A program made the translations under genes and the position numbers. A DNA stretch of 64,000 nucleotides, taken from NCBI GenBank assembly GCA_907163375.1, contig CAJQUW010007109.1, positions 1-64,000 on the forward strand. Reading direction: 5' to 3'. The notes under the pieces are model-generated. The model saw only the letters and a list, made by a program, of their open reading frames with translations. It was not told where the DNA came from and did not search any database. This document shows, piece after piece, positions 20,313-32,430 of the stretch. Numbering within the stretch: position 1 is the first letter of the stretch; each line of letters begins with the position of its first letter. Source of the stretch: Prostheceraeus crozeri. Taxonomy: Eukaryota > Platyhelminthes > Polycladida > Euryleptidae.

Positions 20313-20392
20313 GTCAGCCAATAGGCCAAAAATAGATGCATAAGGAAACCAGCCTGCTTTGTCATTGAAGTCAGAGGTTGTCGCTATTTAAA
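20313..20392 (+). promoter_or_regulatory. Possible CCAAT/TATA promoter
   Basis: GCCAATAGG (about 20314-20322) is followed some 65 bases later by TATTTAAAT (20384-20392), the textbook spacing of CCAAT and TATA boxes. About 155 bases further on lies a good splice donor (AAG then GTAAGC at 20547), so 20415-20546 could be a first, largely untranslated exon. The nearest downstream gene on this strand is the SPSB gene, 16 kb away. The link is only an inference. Confidence 0.3.
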
Positions 20393-20599
20393 TGTGTTGC
20401 ACACTGCTGTTTGCAGCATAACGGAAATCAGCAGCATCCGCATTACTTCAGTGAAGCCACGTTGATATCTACAGTCAATTCGTACACGTGCAATTGTTGC
20501 GTGAAATCTCTGAGAATTTTCACATTTTATTGTGGTAACGTGTAAGGTAAGCACGACGTTGCATCCTCATCGATTTTTAGATTGCCTGATTAATCAACC

Positions 20600-21246
20600 A
20601 CTTACAAGAATTCTTACATTTAATGATAATTTCATGTGACATCAGGCTTTGTTCATGGTACACGCTTAATGTCATCCCGAAATAATAGTAATACAGTAAT
20701 TAGAGTTGTGCGCTAGCCGCACCTGCTCTCACCGGTGCACTGGGTATGATAACTGGTGACCGACAATGCTAAGTTACACTGAAGCTCCTGTTAAAGTATT
20801 GCCGAAACATAAGTTGCTTCGCGTTCTAAATTGTCGTGCAATAGTCAATTAAAACTTCAAAATATCGAAGGATGGACCTCTATCCTTCACAATAAATACT
20901 CATGTTTTCAAGAATTCAATATAAATTTCATAGAGTGATAGGAAAATTCGAATAATCCTGAGTTTGAAACAGTTCAACATAGGTCTCCTTTAATTTTCTT
21001 TTGCCAATACTTGTAAGTGACTCTCATTATACTGAACCCGTGCGTCTCTGTGATAGTTACAATGGAATTATTTAAGGCCAGTTGAAAACAGAAATTATGA
21101 AGATGTGCAACAAAAAATGGTAAAAATTGCAGTGACTAAACAAGCAAGTCAGTGGTGGACTTAAAACGTCGGGTCTTTGAGTGGTTCTTTTAAAATATTA
21201 TAACAAGGGAAGAGATCATTTTTGACTCTTTTCAAAACACTTTAGT
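20600..21246. other. Non-coding stretch
   Basis: I see no coding signature or clear repeat here. Confidence 0.5.
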
Positions 21247-21490
21247 TTAGCACATTATTAAATGTAGAAAGATTCGAAGCAATTTCACCGCAATGTCAAC
21301 TGCTATACAAGAAGGTGAACATGTCGACATAACTCGGTTCAAGCAGTCCATCTTTGGTGTAACATTACCAACAGATTTCGAAAATCTTTCGGACGGATCG
21401 CTGGCCGCTGGAATGTCAGAGAATCTGCTGTGTTTATTAGCAAGAGAAGCAATATCAGGATATGCAGCATTCACTATGAAATTCTGAAAT
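21247..21490 (-). pseudogene. hAT transposase C-terminal relic
   Basis: On the minus strand, YPDIASLANKHSRFSDIPAA followed by SDPSERFSKSVGNVTPKM matches the hAT C-terminal dimerisation motif (P..LA.K.L.IPA.S.PSER.FS..GN...). Only this end is recognisable, and it contains small internal disruptions (the usual RVFS is degraded). A hAT-type terminal phrase follows at 21896, so this is probably a dead element of a few hundred bases to 1 kb. Confidence 0.65.
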
Positions 21491-21895
21491 TCTTGGATCG
21501 CGGGAATTGAGATTTTGTGGCCTAAAATTGATTTGTCATCAACTTGAATAGTATTTATGATAATGAACTTGAATTATCTCATTTTTGTCACTTTTTTCAT
21601 ATTTTTCTCAGCTTTAGAAATGTATCAGATATTTGATGATGTAGCCGTGATCTTTAGAAGGTTCATGGGCACCCCCTCCCCCACATTTTTGTCGTTGATA
21701 CACGCGAGTGCTGCATCGTCAACGATCCTGATTACAGTCTCACTACCGTCACAAAGGCGTTGAGCGTGTGAAATTCCTCTGGTTTGGAGAAAATTTGCAG
21801 CACTTGCTTCTTCGCTCACTGTAGACACTTCTTCGTTCCTATACAACGTTCATGATCATAGCTAGCTGTATCTTCTATTTTAGATGAGCATCCAA

Positions 21896-22015
21896 GTAGG
21901 GATTCCAATCCCGGTTTTGTAGGGTCAAAATCCCGCGATTGAGAAACTTGCAATATAGCTGTATTCCGTCTAAAGTAAGAAAAATTGTCTAAGATAAAAC
22001 TGCCAGAAATCCAAC
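21896..22015. repeat. hAT-like terminal repeat segment, copy 1
   Basis: It begins TAGGGATTCCAATCCCGG and continues with AGGGTCAAAATCCCG, GATTGAGAAAC and AATATAGCTG. The same order of phrases is found at 42651-42795, so both are copies of one repeat family. The CCCGGGATT-rich end resembles that of the better-preserved hAT copy at 55628. No target duplication was found here. Confidence 0.6.
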
Positions 22016-22978
22016 CACAATAGATACAGGCTCTTCACACTTCAATCGTCAACGTTACGTTTTCAATAATCCATTGATGAGGCCTTTTGAATAAAGGTCG
22101 AGTCTTAAATTTGAGCTGTTCATTTGCCAAAGCCAACAGTATTTGGAAGCATGACCAAATTGAAGATGATCATTAGTGAAGTAGGCCTACACAATATCGG
22201 GATTAGGAATCGAGCTAACCCTCATGATTGAGATCTTTAGGAGGTAAATTGTTCACTAGACCACAGCCTATAGTAATGGTTATTAGCCTCTTGTTAATTC
22301 AATCCCGGGATTGTTTAGTTTAGGAAGAACTATTCTCATTTGACAACTGTTGTTATCCACTGCATTAGCTTAGCTTACGGTGAAAGGTATATAAAAGATT
22401 TTTTAATCGCTTAATCCCGAGCTTGGGATCTTGGAATCTCAATGTGCCAGTGAAACGCATTGAGGAAGTAGTTGTGATTTTGATTATTTCACCATTTTAC
22501 TTGTAGCTATACAATTAATCGTTAGGATATGAAAATTGCTGTAAACTACATGATTTTGCGAAAACTAATCATTTGATATTTCATATTTGTAAAGAATAGG
22601 GTCTTTAAGGACACACATATCATTTACACATTTTCATTCATAAGGTGACAACAAGGCACAAGAGTGACAGATCATGAAATAGAATTGACGCACGGATTCA
22701 CTTTGCCACAAAGGTTAGCTCACAAAACGACCTTTATTAACTTACATCGTCCATTCTATAGTGACTGGGAGTATCACTCTATTGAAGATTATCAGATAAG
22801 TTGAGAACAATAACAACTTTCTTATCTTCGTCTCCGATAATCGTTTTGCAGTAAATGAAATACCATTCATCTCCAAATGCATTCATGAATTCGATTTCAT
22901 GGTTGACAAAGTATGAAAGTGTACTGATAAGGGATTTTGAGGTTCATTTGATCAAATTGTCCTCACAGAAGGTCAGAA
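22016..22978. other. Non-coding stretch
   Basis: No gene is seen. CCCGGGATT-type phrases near 22296 and 22415 suggest eroded hAT ends. Confidence 0.45.
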
Positions 22979-23275
22979 TTGTCTGATAGCTATGTCGAAA
23001 GTCAGTTATTTCTCTGCGCGAACATCTGGCAGCGTGTGGTGTCAGGTTTCAGTGCAGGGGTAGAGCAAGCCGTGAGGCGTCTTGGCGCGGGGTGGATTTT
23101 CTTATCTCGTAAAGCAAACTTTTTTCTGAAATTTCTTGGACGCGTGGTCCCGCGCGTGTGGTGGGAACAGCCCCATATGTTTGTTACAGGGTTGGTCGGC
23201 AAAAAAACCCACCCGGGGTTTTATCGGTTATATCTGGACGGGTTTTTTATACCGGGTTTTTCCGGGTTTAATCTA

Positions 23276-24979
23276 CAGTCCATTTCATAAAAAGTGGATC
23301 ATCCTAAAATTTGATTAAGTAAAACATAAGTATGATACAGAAAGCATTTTTCATGTTGTTTCATGTCCCTAATATATTTAAATGTCCTTATATAATCTGA
23401 TAAGTTATGATACAGTAACGGTTCTTAAAAAGCTAATATTTTGTGGCCCTACCCTTATTGTCAATGACATTACCAATTCGTCTAGGCATTGATTCGATGA
23501 TATCGTTGATTTTTAACTGATCTAACTTTCCACACTCTCTTTTTAACAGTGATGTAAGTTGTGATACGCCATCTGTAGGTAGCAGTGAACGACGAACGTT
23601 ACGTTTTAGAATACTCCATACATTTTCTATGGGATTCAGATCAGGAGAACGAGCTGGCCAAGATGATGTCCTAAGCCCTAATTGAGACTTGCATAAATCT
23701 CTACTACTCCTGTGACACTTAGCATTATCATCCATAAATAACCAAGTCGATGGATCACCAAGTTGATCTGTCATTTGGCCAATGTTCATTCGTAAAACAT
23801 TCACATAGCTGAGAGAATCGAAAATTTCTTCGGGTACTCATAATGAGATGTAATTTTTTCCAGAATTTTCGCCTTCCGGCTTTGTCAATGGAACATGTAG
23901 AAATGCAAGCAATGCAAATCTGGCCACTACCAGTGCAGCGTGAGCAACATTCAAAAAGTAAATTACACGTGCTCACGCTGCACTGGTAGTGGCCAGATTT
24001 GCATTGCTTGCATTTCTACATGTTCCATTGACAAAGCCGGAAGGCGAAAATTCTGGAAAAAATTACATCTCATTATGAGTACCCGAAGAAATTTTCGATT
24101 CTCTCAACGGTCTGTCCGGGTACGTGGAGAACCACATCATGCATTCGCATTCACATAGCGTTCAGAATTCATGGTTCCTTGCTGTATGTGAAGTTCAGAG
24201 CGACCATTGGTCCAAATGCCAGCCCAAATCAGTAGAGTCGCACCACCTTGTACCCGGGGACGATGTAAATGTCTCGGAATTTCCTGATCAGATTTTATCC
24301 ATAATCTCAATCGACCATCACTATCCTTCAGACGAACTGATGCCTCATCAGACCAGACAACCCGATCCCATTGATTTCGCGAGTGACAATGACTCATTGC
24401 CAATCTGAGACGTCTTTTTGTATGCTGATCTGATAATTCGATCTGAGAGGGCCTCTTACAGCTCGTTATTGTTCATTTGTGCTTTGTATTGTTTTCAACC
24501 GGTAAGAGATAGATTTTTAGCTGAAAGCAATCAGGAGTGCTGCCAACACCACCGCAACGAAGTCAGGAAGCTACGGAACATGAAGTCCAGTTAATCACAT
24601 GTAGCAGTTACATTATTGTTGATGAATAATGGTGCTATACTGGCTCTGATTGACCGATTTTCTTTATTTTTGTTTTGCTTGATAGCTTTTGGCTTGTAGA
24701 ACAACATATTACATAACAAAGGAAACAAATGTAATTTTATAAGAGTGAGGTATGATTTTGTGTAATATTGCTGAATGAAGATCAAATTATCTACTACTTT
24801 TTTATCTATAACAGGAAAACAACTCAATATTCATGCTTGAAATTTCCAACAATGATATTAGTAAGCACAACTGACATATCTTCCAAATTTCAGAGAAATT
24901 CGTTCAAGTTTGGCGGAGTTAGACAAAGTTGAAGTTAAGGCGATGTTTAAGGGTGATCCATTTTTTATGAAACAATCTG
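23276..24979 (-). mobile_element. Tc1/mariner element with interrupted transposase
   Basis: Terminal inverted repeats (CAGTCCATTTCATAAAAAG on the left, complement of TTTTTTATGAAACAATCTG on the right) are bounded by TA on both sides (23274-23275, 24980-24981). The minus-strand transposase shows WDRVVWSDEASVRL (first catalytic Asp) near 24330-24370, IWAGIWTNGRSELHI after it, FMDDNAKCHRS (second Asp) near 23720 and PDLNPIENVW (Glu) near 23640. This is a DD34E Tc1-type arrangement. The gene is split between the first and second Asp regions by a 350-base insert. The N-terminal DNA-binding domain is not clear. The copy is dead. Confidence 0.85.
23798..24159. repeat. Foldback insertion inside the Tc1 transposase, with 12-bp direct repeats
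   Basis: CATTCACATAGC occurs at 23798-23809 and again at 24148-24159. Between them lie two 136-base inverted arms (23810-23945 and 23971-24106) around a 25-base spacer, plus a 41-base unpaired remainder on the right. The transposase reads ERYVN on one side and resumes in the same words on the other, so the block is a later insertion with a 12-bp target duplication, of unknown class. Confidence 0.75.
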
Positions 24980-25568
24980 TAGTTATTTCGGTTTTCTTGA
25001 AATTAAGAGGTAATCTCTTATTTTATAATTATCATTTTATTGAAAAATCAAACTACATTGCACACATCAGTGTAATGTAAACCATGATTAAAATACAATA
25101 TCATGAGAAAATATCGGTGAGTACTTAATATAGGTTACTGTATTTTAGCCGCACCAAATAGTCAGATAATTACAGGCTATCTAAATAAGGAATCATATGA
25201 AGTTATTCTCTCACCTACATTTACGAATAGTATACTTTACACAAGATTGGCTGTTATCTAAAATTTATAAGTTTTTTCTATTATTGTATTATCAGAGAGA
25301 AAACACATGTGTACAGTAGAGGTCTATAAATTGAACTTTATATAAAAAATATGGTCAAAACGGGGAAGATCTAATGAGTCATCTAAACATTGATCACCAA
25401 ATATCTGTTTTTTATACCGGTATTCAAAAAGTAAGAAAATATAGGCCTAGACAAAAATATAGGCCCAACTGTTAGCAGTATTACTGATACTAAAGCTAAA
25501 TAATACGCAGATCGTTTCGTCGAACTTTCATATCATAATTTCGATTCATTTTATTTTATTTTTTTGAT

Positions 25569-25603
25569 TACCTGAGGATGGTCGTTTGGTGTGGTCGAAA
25601 GAC
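25569..25603 (+). other. Penelope-type terminal phrase
   Basis: CCTGAGGATGG is followed after about 12 bases by GGTCGAAAGACC. This resembles the stem-then-GAAA phrase found at the ends of the Penelope-like elements elsewhere in the window. No coding part accompanies it. Confidence 0.3.
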
Positions 25604-26315
25604 CTCGTCCTAATATGTGAAATCGAGGACGCACGCTCTTTCTTATGGTCCAAAGTGTCCGTCGCAGACTTGCAGCCTGCTGCGGTATCAGTAATGACGC
25701 GCGCGTACCACGCACGTGCCACCCCGAACTCCCCATCATTTCCGAGTTTCTTTTGTATGCGATAATAACATTAATGACCAGGCTTATGGGCAGTGGCTTT
25801 AAATCATTGTTTGCCAATATCGATCTTATCTTACGCACTTTCGACTGCACCAGCCACCCAAAGACATGCGACCAGCAGCGTCAACCAAGATGCGTGCGCT
25901 CTCCCGAATTCCCCATCATCTCACGAATGCATCACTACAGTCCGCTGTTGACAAATCCAGGCTGGCTGATGTTCGGCGAGTCAGGGATGGACAATGGGCA
26001 TCATATCAGCATAGGTGTTAAGTTTCTTGCGCAATGAAAACATCGGACGTTGACATATTATTCGGTTTTCCTTTTCAATATTTAGTGTTGTAGTAAGAAA
26101 CATGTAGATTACGGAATTGTATACATTCCATACGATGATTTTTGAGAAGAGGCAGAGTAAATCAGAAAAATGAATTGACATTACTGTATTTTAATTAGAA
26201 GCATCGAAAAAGTGACATAATATGGAAAAATCTATTTCACCCGATTTCGCCCGCCGGGCGGGTGAAATCGGGTTTTTTTCTGACCGGGTGGGTTTTGACC
26301 AACCCTGGTTTGTTA

Positions 26316-28290
26316 AGGTTCTGGACGCGTGAGACGCGCCGCGCTGCGTCCGGTGGGAATGGACCTCAAGAGGTCTACTCAATCCAGTCTGTAAGTTAGA
26401 TTGTGTGGCGACGACCAAACTCCACACAAGTTGGATTTCTAAGAACATTTTTATTTTATGTATTTATGCTTCTTTATGTATTATTGATGTTTTATTCATG
26501 CTGGCATTTATATATTTGAATGTAAATACAAATGCTAGCATAATATAGCCTACTAGTACCGGTATATACCTATGTCATGTAAATAACAAAATATTTCCAA
26601 TCAAAATAATGTATGTAATCAGGGATGACAGTGGTGTGACTTCACTCAATTTGACTTCTCTAAGGATTGTCCCCAGTAAAGATCTTACAACATCCATGGC
26701 AAAAAAATTTCGCATGCAACACATTTTTGCGAGAAACTTGCGCTCGTAGTCTGAGAACTTCGTTGTTTTGCAGCATATTTCAAATTGATTTCCATCAACG
26801 AAGCAGATCTTACGTACCTGAATGAAATGACTTGTGCGTCTTTTGATTATGTTCCAGAAAAGAAAACTCCTATGTATGCATAATTACGATTTTGATCCGC
26901 CTACAAATCGATTAAGATATTGTCATCAATCTCACTCTATGAAATCGACAGCAAAACGTTTCACCCCACATCGACCAATGATTGATTGCCTGTATATCCT
27001 CAAAATCAACAAATACCAAGCCTCCCAGCAAACCTTAAAGCCGTAAATTCTGCTCAATGACCGTAGAAATCGTAAATTTCTTCAACATGATTGTATCTTA
27101 TATGAAGTGGTTAGAAAATAGACATAATAAATAGCACTAATATGACATTTTTCATAACTTATCTAAACATGATTGAATTGAGTAATTAACGTTGACATCG
27201 CTTTCTCTCACTAAGAACAACGTACAACCGCTCCATAAAAATACTACACATTTCGAAAAATGAACGTGGTATATCTTCTCACATTTCGCTCGCATTGTTA
27301 GAGCCGTTTATTTTCAATATGGAACCTACAGAAATCAAATAGTATTTTCGCCTCACTCCACTTTCGCCTCGCTCGAAATTTGATTCATTTGAAATATGGC
27401 ATAAGTCGCCAAATATGGTGATCAATTCTCAATGACAGACAACTACCATGTTAATGCAATTTTGGTGCAAGTACCAAATAAAGTTAGATAATTAAGATGA
27501 TCACAGCGCAGGTAACAATTTGGCATGTATTCGGAATTTAGGCATTTTTCAAAAATGGAATATTTTTCTAGATCTACGTAAATTCAGAATAGACTTCCTA
27601 ATTTCTGTAGTGGGCCTGCTTAAAATGGGATTAGATAATGCATCCAGTTTTCCTCAATACCATCTTTATCTCTTACTTAGTTTTCCAAATAGGTCCAATT
27701 ACACTGGCAAAACATGTCTTTGCTTGATTTTTGAAAATCATCTGACGCATTTTCAATATAGCTTACTTAGCCACATAGCTCTTTGTGCGATGGTACAGAA
27801 GGTTCAGTGTTCGAGTCTGTCCGTCCTGGAAGCTTCCCATTATTCTTATTGAAATTTGCTCCATTCTAACTTGGTTAGACTTCTCTGTGTATTCTTGGCT
27901 AGACTTCTCTCTTCTAGCAGTCCTACTCACAATTTACTTCGTATAACTTCGTATTTTTGGTGAGGCTGGCAAAAATGAAGAAGAATGTTTACAAATATTT
28001 GTCATTGTATCAGTAAGGCGAATTCTGTGTGAAGATGGTCGACCTGTCTGTATTAAATGACCAAATAAGTTTCCAGGTCTTAATGTATTAATTGATAATT
28101 TACCCCTCAGAAACCTGAGCTTCTACATGCTCAGAGACCGGGGGGGGGGGTTCAGTGAACCCTTTCTATGAATACTTTACTTGCTTCATTAATGTTAATT
28201 CTTTTGCTTGAAAGAGGCCCTGACTTGTCATTTTCAGTTTTGTGGTTGGAAAGAGCCAGGAGCATCTTAAGATGTTATTATTATTGTTCT
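26316..28290. other. Non-coding stretch
   Basis: No gene is supported. It begins with GC-rich sequence (GGACGCGTGAGACGCGCC), similar to the flank on the other side of the hAT element at 23140. It also contains a short G-run near 28141. Confidence 0.5.
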
Positions 28291-28311
28291 TATTCTTACA
28301 TACATGCACAA

Positions 28312-29340
28312 ATTTTTTCGACTGTTATCCGGCAATCATCTTCAGGTACAAAATAATTTCTATCGGTGTTAGTAGGAGTTTAAATGTATGAAATTAGTTT
28401 GAAAATGATATTTACAATGAGATGTGGTATGATATAACGTAGATATGAACAGGTTGTAGTGGGTTACATATCTTTACCAGTAGCAAAAGAATAATTGACC
28501 TGACATGCAAGATGAAGAATGATGAACTGTGTTAGTAGAGCATGTTAGGAAATGTAGTTAATAGAAAAGAAAATCACGATAACTGTCAAGTTCAGCTTTA
28601 TTATTGATCGATGGATTGAATTTATGTATGATGAATGCCTCACGCAATCGTAAATTAGTGGCATCGTTGTCGTAGGCCAGAATGTTGATGGTGATGTTGG
28701 TATGTTCTACTTGACAATTACGAATGTGCTTAAAAACAGATGACGTTGGAGTTGAAAGGTATTCTTTAAAGCGGATATGAAGTGGTCTAATAGTGCTGCC
28801 TACATAAAATTGATTGATTGCATTTGCTGCAGCTTATTTTATAAACAACATTTTTTCGATTGCACAATAGTTTGTTGATTATTGTACAGTTTGTAAGAGA
28901 ACATGGCTTCATATTTGTTTCATTCTTTTTCAGCTGTTGACGAAGAGTTTTGTTGCGCCTAGTTATTCGAACGTTGAGTTTGTGTTAATGAAAAATCCGT
29001 TTTATTCGTGAATCTATTTTGTCTGTTATATATGGGAAAGGGAAATATAAAACATCCTTATTGACCCATTGATTGTTTCGTTTTTTTGTATTCTTCGTCG
29101 TTTTGTATTCTTTCGTCGTTAGAGCTTCATGTTCGAAGATCGCATGATTTGCTCGTTATAGTCGTTAATGCGTAATAAGTTGTCAAATTCTTCCATGTGC
29201 TTCTTGAGAGTCAATTTATCTGAGCATCGTTCAGTGATTCTTTTCTTCTCATTTAGGATGAAGTTCATTTCGTCTTTGTTGGTATATGACTTAGAATGTA
29301 CATAAATGTTCTTCTTTTTGAAAACTGAAAATGTTAATTA
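28312..29340 (-). pseudogene. Penelope-like element relic, GIY-YIG end (lineage 2)
   Basis: The minus strand carries a linker segment, LYFPFPYITDKIDSRIKRIF then NVRITRRNKTLRQQL (about 28930-29070). A GIY-YIG endonuclease follows: VVYKISCSKCNQFYVGSTIR near 28790-28850, RFKEYLSTPTSSVFKHIRNC near 28700-28760, and LREAFIIHKFNPSINNKAEL near 28580-28640. It ends in a CTGAAGATGATTGCCGG phrase at 28328-28346, of the kind seen at PLE termini. The RT part is missing and there are internal stops. It differs from the 29.7-34.7 kb PLE, so it is a second lineage. Confidence 0.72.
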
Positions 29341-29861
29341 TGTCTCATCAGACAATTTTACTGCCTTCGAAGGTCAAAATCATTGCAGCAGAGGGTTTGG
29401 CAGTTTCATGTACCGCTGAAGTAAATTGCTAGTTGATTAATTGCGGCTAATTGTCTGACTGGATGCGATTAATTGCGTGCTTGAGATCTGTTGAACTTGT
29501 TAAATATTTTAATTTTATCAGCTGCCATTGGAAATAGACCTACCGGTTTCATAACTCAGTTATTACCTCTCAATGCCATGAACATCGGTTGATAAAAGAT
29601 GCAGCATTTTGAAAATAATGGATATATATAGCAGCTTTTTGTTTGAATTTTGGCCTGAACGAAGGTATATGCGTGTACAATAAAATCCGGTTATCACTCC
29701 CTTTAGTTTTTGCCGATAAGTAAAATTGAATAAATTGAATAAAAACAACGTGTGTTTTCTACTCGGACGTTTCGGGTCCCGACCCTTTATCAACGAGTTT
29801 TGGCATCAACTGCAGTTACAAGTGGTTTTATGTACTTCAGACATCTATGCGGTGTGACCAT

Positions 29862-31562
29862 TTAATACACGTACCATTCAGACAGCTCATCACATCGATT
29901 CAACACCGGTCTTCTACGCTTAATCCAACGAGCTTCTAACAACGCAATATCAAGCGGTCTCTTCACGCATTCAAGAATATTGACATCAAAATCTTCAATA
30001 CCATCACACTCACATTCACGAACATGGACGCTCAGCGCATTCCTATCATCCTTATGCCTAATGCTGCAGTTGTGCTCTAAGTATCGAGCTCTAAAATTCC
30101 TACAAGTCTTGCCTATATAATTACCATCACACTTTTTACAAACGAATTCATAGACAACATTGCTCACACTGCAATCAAATTCCATCGGCAAACTGGCACA
30201 CACATCACAATTTTCGTGTTTGTTCCTATTTTTCTTTATCTGAAAAATATCTTTTAATTTTTTACTACTATTATTTGCTACATTTATATCAAGGTCATAT
30301 TTTTGAACTAGACTGTTTATTTTTCTATTTAGACTATCACTAACGAAAGGCATCTGTAGATTACAAACTCGCTTTTTATCATGATTGCGCTTTTTTCTTC
30401 TATTTTTGCGACTGCAGTTCAAATCTCTATCACTGTAGCCATTTCCTTTTAATTTTTTCTTTACTTTGTCTGTTGCTTCTATCTGGTCAGATGTTAAATT
30501 GCATCTCTCGTTTGCAGTGCTGATTGAATTTATCACAAAATTCGTTTTAATGTGGTTTGGCACCCAGCTATTTTTATTTAAGCAATTATCTGAACTAATT
30601 TCTTTAGTATAATGCTTGTAATTTAAGACATTATTTTCAATCCAAATGGTTACATCTAAAAAGTTCAATGATTTATTTGGTACTTCTAAAGTGAAATTTA
30701 TAGATTCGGTCACCGAGTTGAAGGCCTTAATAATTTCATCGAATATTTTTGCTTCGTTCGGAAATGGGCCCATCACGATATCATCGATATATCGTCTATA
30801 AAACTGAGGCCTAATGTTATTATTCCGTAAGGCTGTTAGCGCCGTGTTCTCTATATAATCCATAAAAATTACAGCGAAAGGAGGAGCGTAATGAGTCCCC
30901 ATAGGAACTCCACTAACTTGCAAATAGACTTTATTATCAAAAGAAATTTCATAATTGGAAGTTATAAATTTTAGACATTTTTCAAAATTATCAGGGGATA
31001 ATCCGAGATTATCAATTTGGGACCAATGTTTACGAGCAAAGTTATTGACTACTTCCAGTGCTAGTTTTAGGGGAATACTAGGATAGAGGGAAATGACATC
31101 CAGGGAAATAAAGATTTCCGAGTTATTCAGATCACTTAGATTCTTGATACTATTAATTAATTCCTTAGAACTATTTAAATGTGCATTAACAAATTCTAGT
31201 AATTGATTAAGAATTCTGCTACATATCCAGTCTATTTTCTCAGTTGGTGTATTCCTCACAGAGGCAATAGGTCTCATAGGGTAGGCTCCATTCGATTGGG
31301 GCTTGTGGTCTTTAATAAACGTGCTAAATGCTGCAGGTTTGGCTCCCGAGACCAACAGTCGCTCTAAATCACTTTTACACAAAGTATTTTTAAAACAGGA
31401 CCGAACTATTCTATTAGCTTGTTTTTCAATCTGCAGACATTTCGACATTTTACGAGGCTTGTATACTTTTTCTTCTTTTAGCAATTTACTCGTACTATCT
31501 ATAAAACTATCTTTATCGGTCACGCATAAACGCTTACTCTTGTCAGTTGGTACAACCACCAA
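29862..31562 (-). CDS. Penelope-like RT/GIY-YIG protein, left copy
   Basis: A 566-aa open frame. RT palm: SEIFISLDVISLYPSIPLK with catalytic Asp155, SGVPMGTHYAPPFAVIFMDY at 217-236, and YRRYIDDIVMG with YIDD at 259-262. A thumb-like region (SLNFLDVTIWIENN) follows, then a Lys/Arg-rich linker with a CxxC pair near 452-455. The C-terminal GIY-YIG nuclease has YEFVCKKCDGNYIGKTCRNF at 471-490, RARYLEH and LLEARWIKRRRP at 541-552. This is the domain order of endonuclease-bearing Penelope-like elements, which reverse-transcribe their RNA at a nicked target. The start shown is simply the first open position. An upstream part of the protein (31634-31950, minus) lies in another phase in both copies. 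Confidence 0.88.
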   Translation of the reverse strand: MVVVPTDKSKRLCVTDKDSFIDSTSKLLKEEKVYKPRKMSKCLQIEKQANRIVRSCFKNTLCKSDLERLLVSGAKPAAFSTFIKDHKPQSNGAYPMRPIASVRNTPTEKIDWICSRILNQLLEFVNAHLNSSKELINSIKNLSDLNNSEIFISLDVISLYPSIPLKLALEVVNNFARKHWSQIDNLGLSPDNFEKCLKFITSNYEISFDNKVYLQVSGVPMGTHYAPPFAVIFMDYIENTALTALRNNNIRPQFYRRYIDDIVMGPFPNEAKIFDEIIKAFNSVTESINFTLEVPNKSLNFLDVTIWIENNVLNYKHYTKEISSDNCLNKNSWVPNHIKTNFVINSISTANERCNLTSDQIEATDKVKKKLKGNGYSDRDLNCSRKNRRKKRNHDKKRVCNLQMPFVSDSLNRKINSLVQKYDLDINVANNSSKKLKDIFQIKKNRNKHENCDVCASLPMEFDCSVSNVVYEFVCKKCDGNYIGKTCRNFRARYLEHNCSIRHKDDRNALSVHVRECECDGIEDFDVNILECVKRPLDIALLEARWIKRRRPVLNRCDELSEWYVY

Positions 31563-31952
31563 GCTTTCATTATTAAGGAACTTTTTAGTCTTTTATTTGA
31601 TATTGAACATCACGATGCGGTTTAGACTTTTTTGTGAATTCTACTTCCTTCTTAACTTCGTTCATAACTTCATATTTAAAAGCGTTTAGCTTATTTTCGG
31701 CTTCTCTATCCAGATGTTTAGGAAAGCGCACAGTATTTCGATCAAATGGAATTATTAAACTCTTATCAGTAGCATTGTCTACGAAACAGTTTTGCCAACG
31801 TAATTTATATGTAAGTTTATCTAATTATAATTCCACATTCTCTAAGAAAGTTTTATTTAGAACAGGCGGAACACGAAACTCGGGTCCCTTTTCTAAAAGG
31901 CGACTGCATATCATAGGTACTTGCTTACCACTATCATTAGTAAACTTAGTAA

Positions 31953-32430
31953 ACGTACGAAGAATCAGCGACTTAAATTTTTTGACATTATGTCTACACG
32001 AGTCTGTGATTCCGAAGTTCATCAAGAACATGGTGAGGATCCCGACGGAGTTTAAAAGGAACTCAATTATGAGGAAGTCAAAACCCTCATGCTGGAAATT
32101 CTACGTGAGACTATTGATCACTCGACAAAAAGGATTGAGGATCTTAACCGAAGAAGAGGCTACCAATACCTGAAGCTGGTGAGAAACCTGGACAAGGAGA
32201 AGATGAAGAAGTTTTTACGGAAACTCGAAACGGATCTACGAGGACAAGAAGATCTCAAGTTTCAAGGGCACTGTAAGAAGTGGTGGAACTTGGCCGATAG
32301 TCAATATCCCAAGAACGGCTACAGATGTGACATTCAGCCTGCTTTCCCGTACCCTTATACGGATGATTATCTTTGTAGTGTGGACAGTAACATACAGAGC
32401 ACGAGAGTTGTTTTGGATGCTGAAAGAGTG
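31953..32430 (+). other. Spacer between the inverted PLE arms
   Basis: A unique 478-base spacer. On its left side the sequence continues the PLE upstream region (MNFGITDSCRHNVKKFKSLI on the minus strand). On the plus strand it has an open stretch from 32089 (LEILRETIDHSTKRIEDLNR, LRKLETDLRGQEDLKFQ). That stretch is charged and helical, runs into the right arm, and is probably the N-terminal part of the right-hand copy. It has no counterpart in the left copy, so the left copy is shorter at its 5' end. Confidence 0.5.

Larger units (their letters stand above)
23187..26307. mobile_element. hAT-type element with 8-bp target duplication, hosting a nested Tc1 transposon
   Basis: The ends are inverted repeats beginning CAGGGTTGGTC and sharing ACCCACCCGG a few bases further in. 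The element is flanked on both sides by the identical 8-mer GTTTGTTA (23179-23186 and 26308-26315), the target-duplication length of hAT transposons. GC-rich subterminal phrases (CCCGGG, ACCCGATTT) follow each end. No hAT transposase is recognisable inside, so the copy is non-autonomous. A Tc1-like transposon occupies 23276-24979, and a PLE-like terminal phrase lies near 25569. The rest, 24980-26180, is non-coding. Confidence 0.8.

Noticed and set aside
25645-26037. 130-aa plus-strand reading frame with a repeated PE(L/F)PIIS phrase
   Set aside because: No family match. It lies inside a non-autonomous hAT element and the repeat is at DNA level.
27770-27840. tRNA- or SINE-like stretch with a GTTCGAGTC B-box-like word
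   Set aside because: The A-box is poor and no cloverleaf could be drawn; too weak to annotate.
27943-27954. ATAACTTCGTAT, resembling one arm of loxP
   Set aside because: There is only one arm, no spacer and no inverted partner; a chance match in AT-rich DNA.
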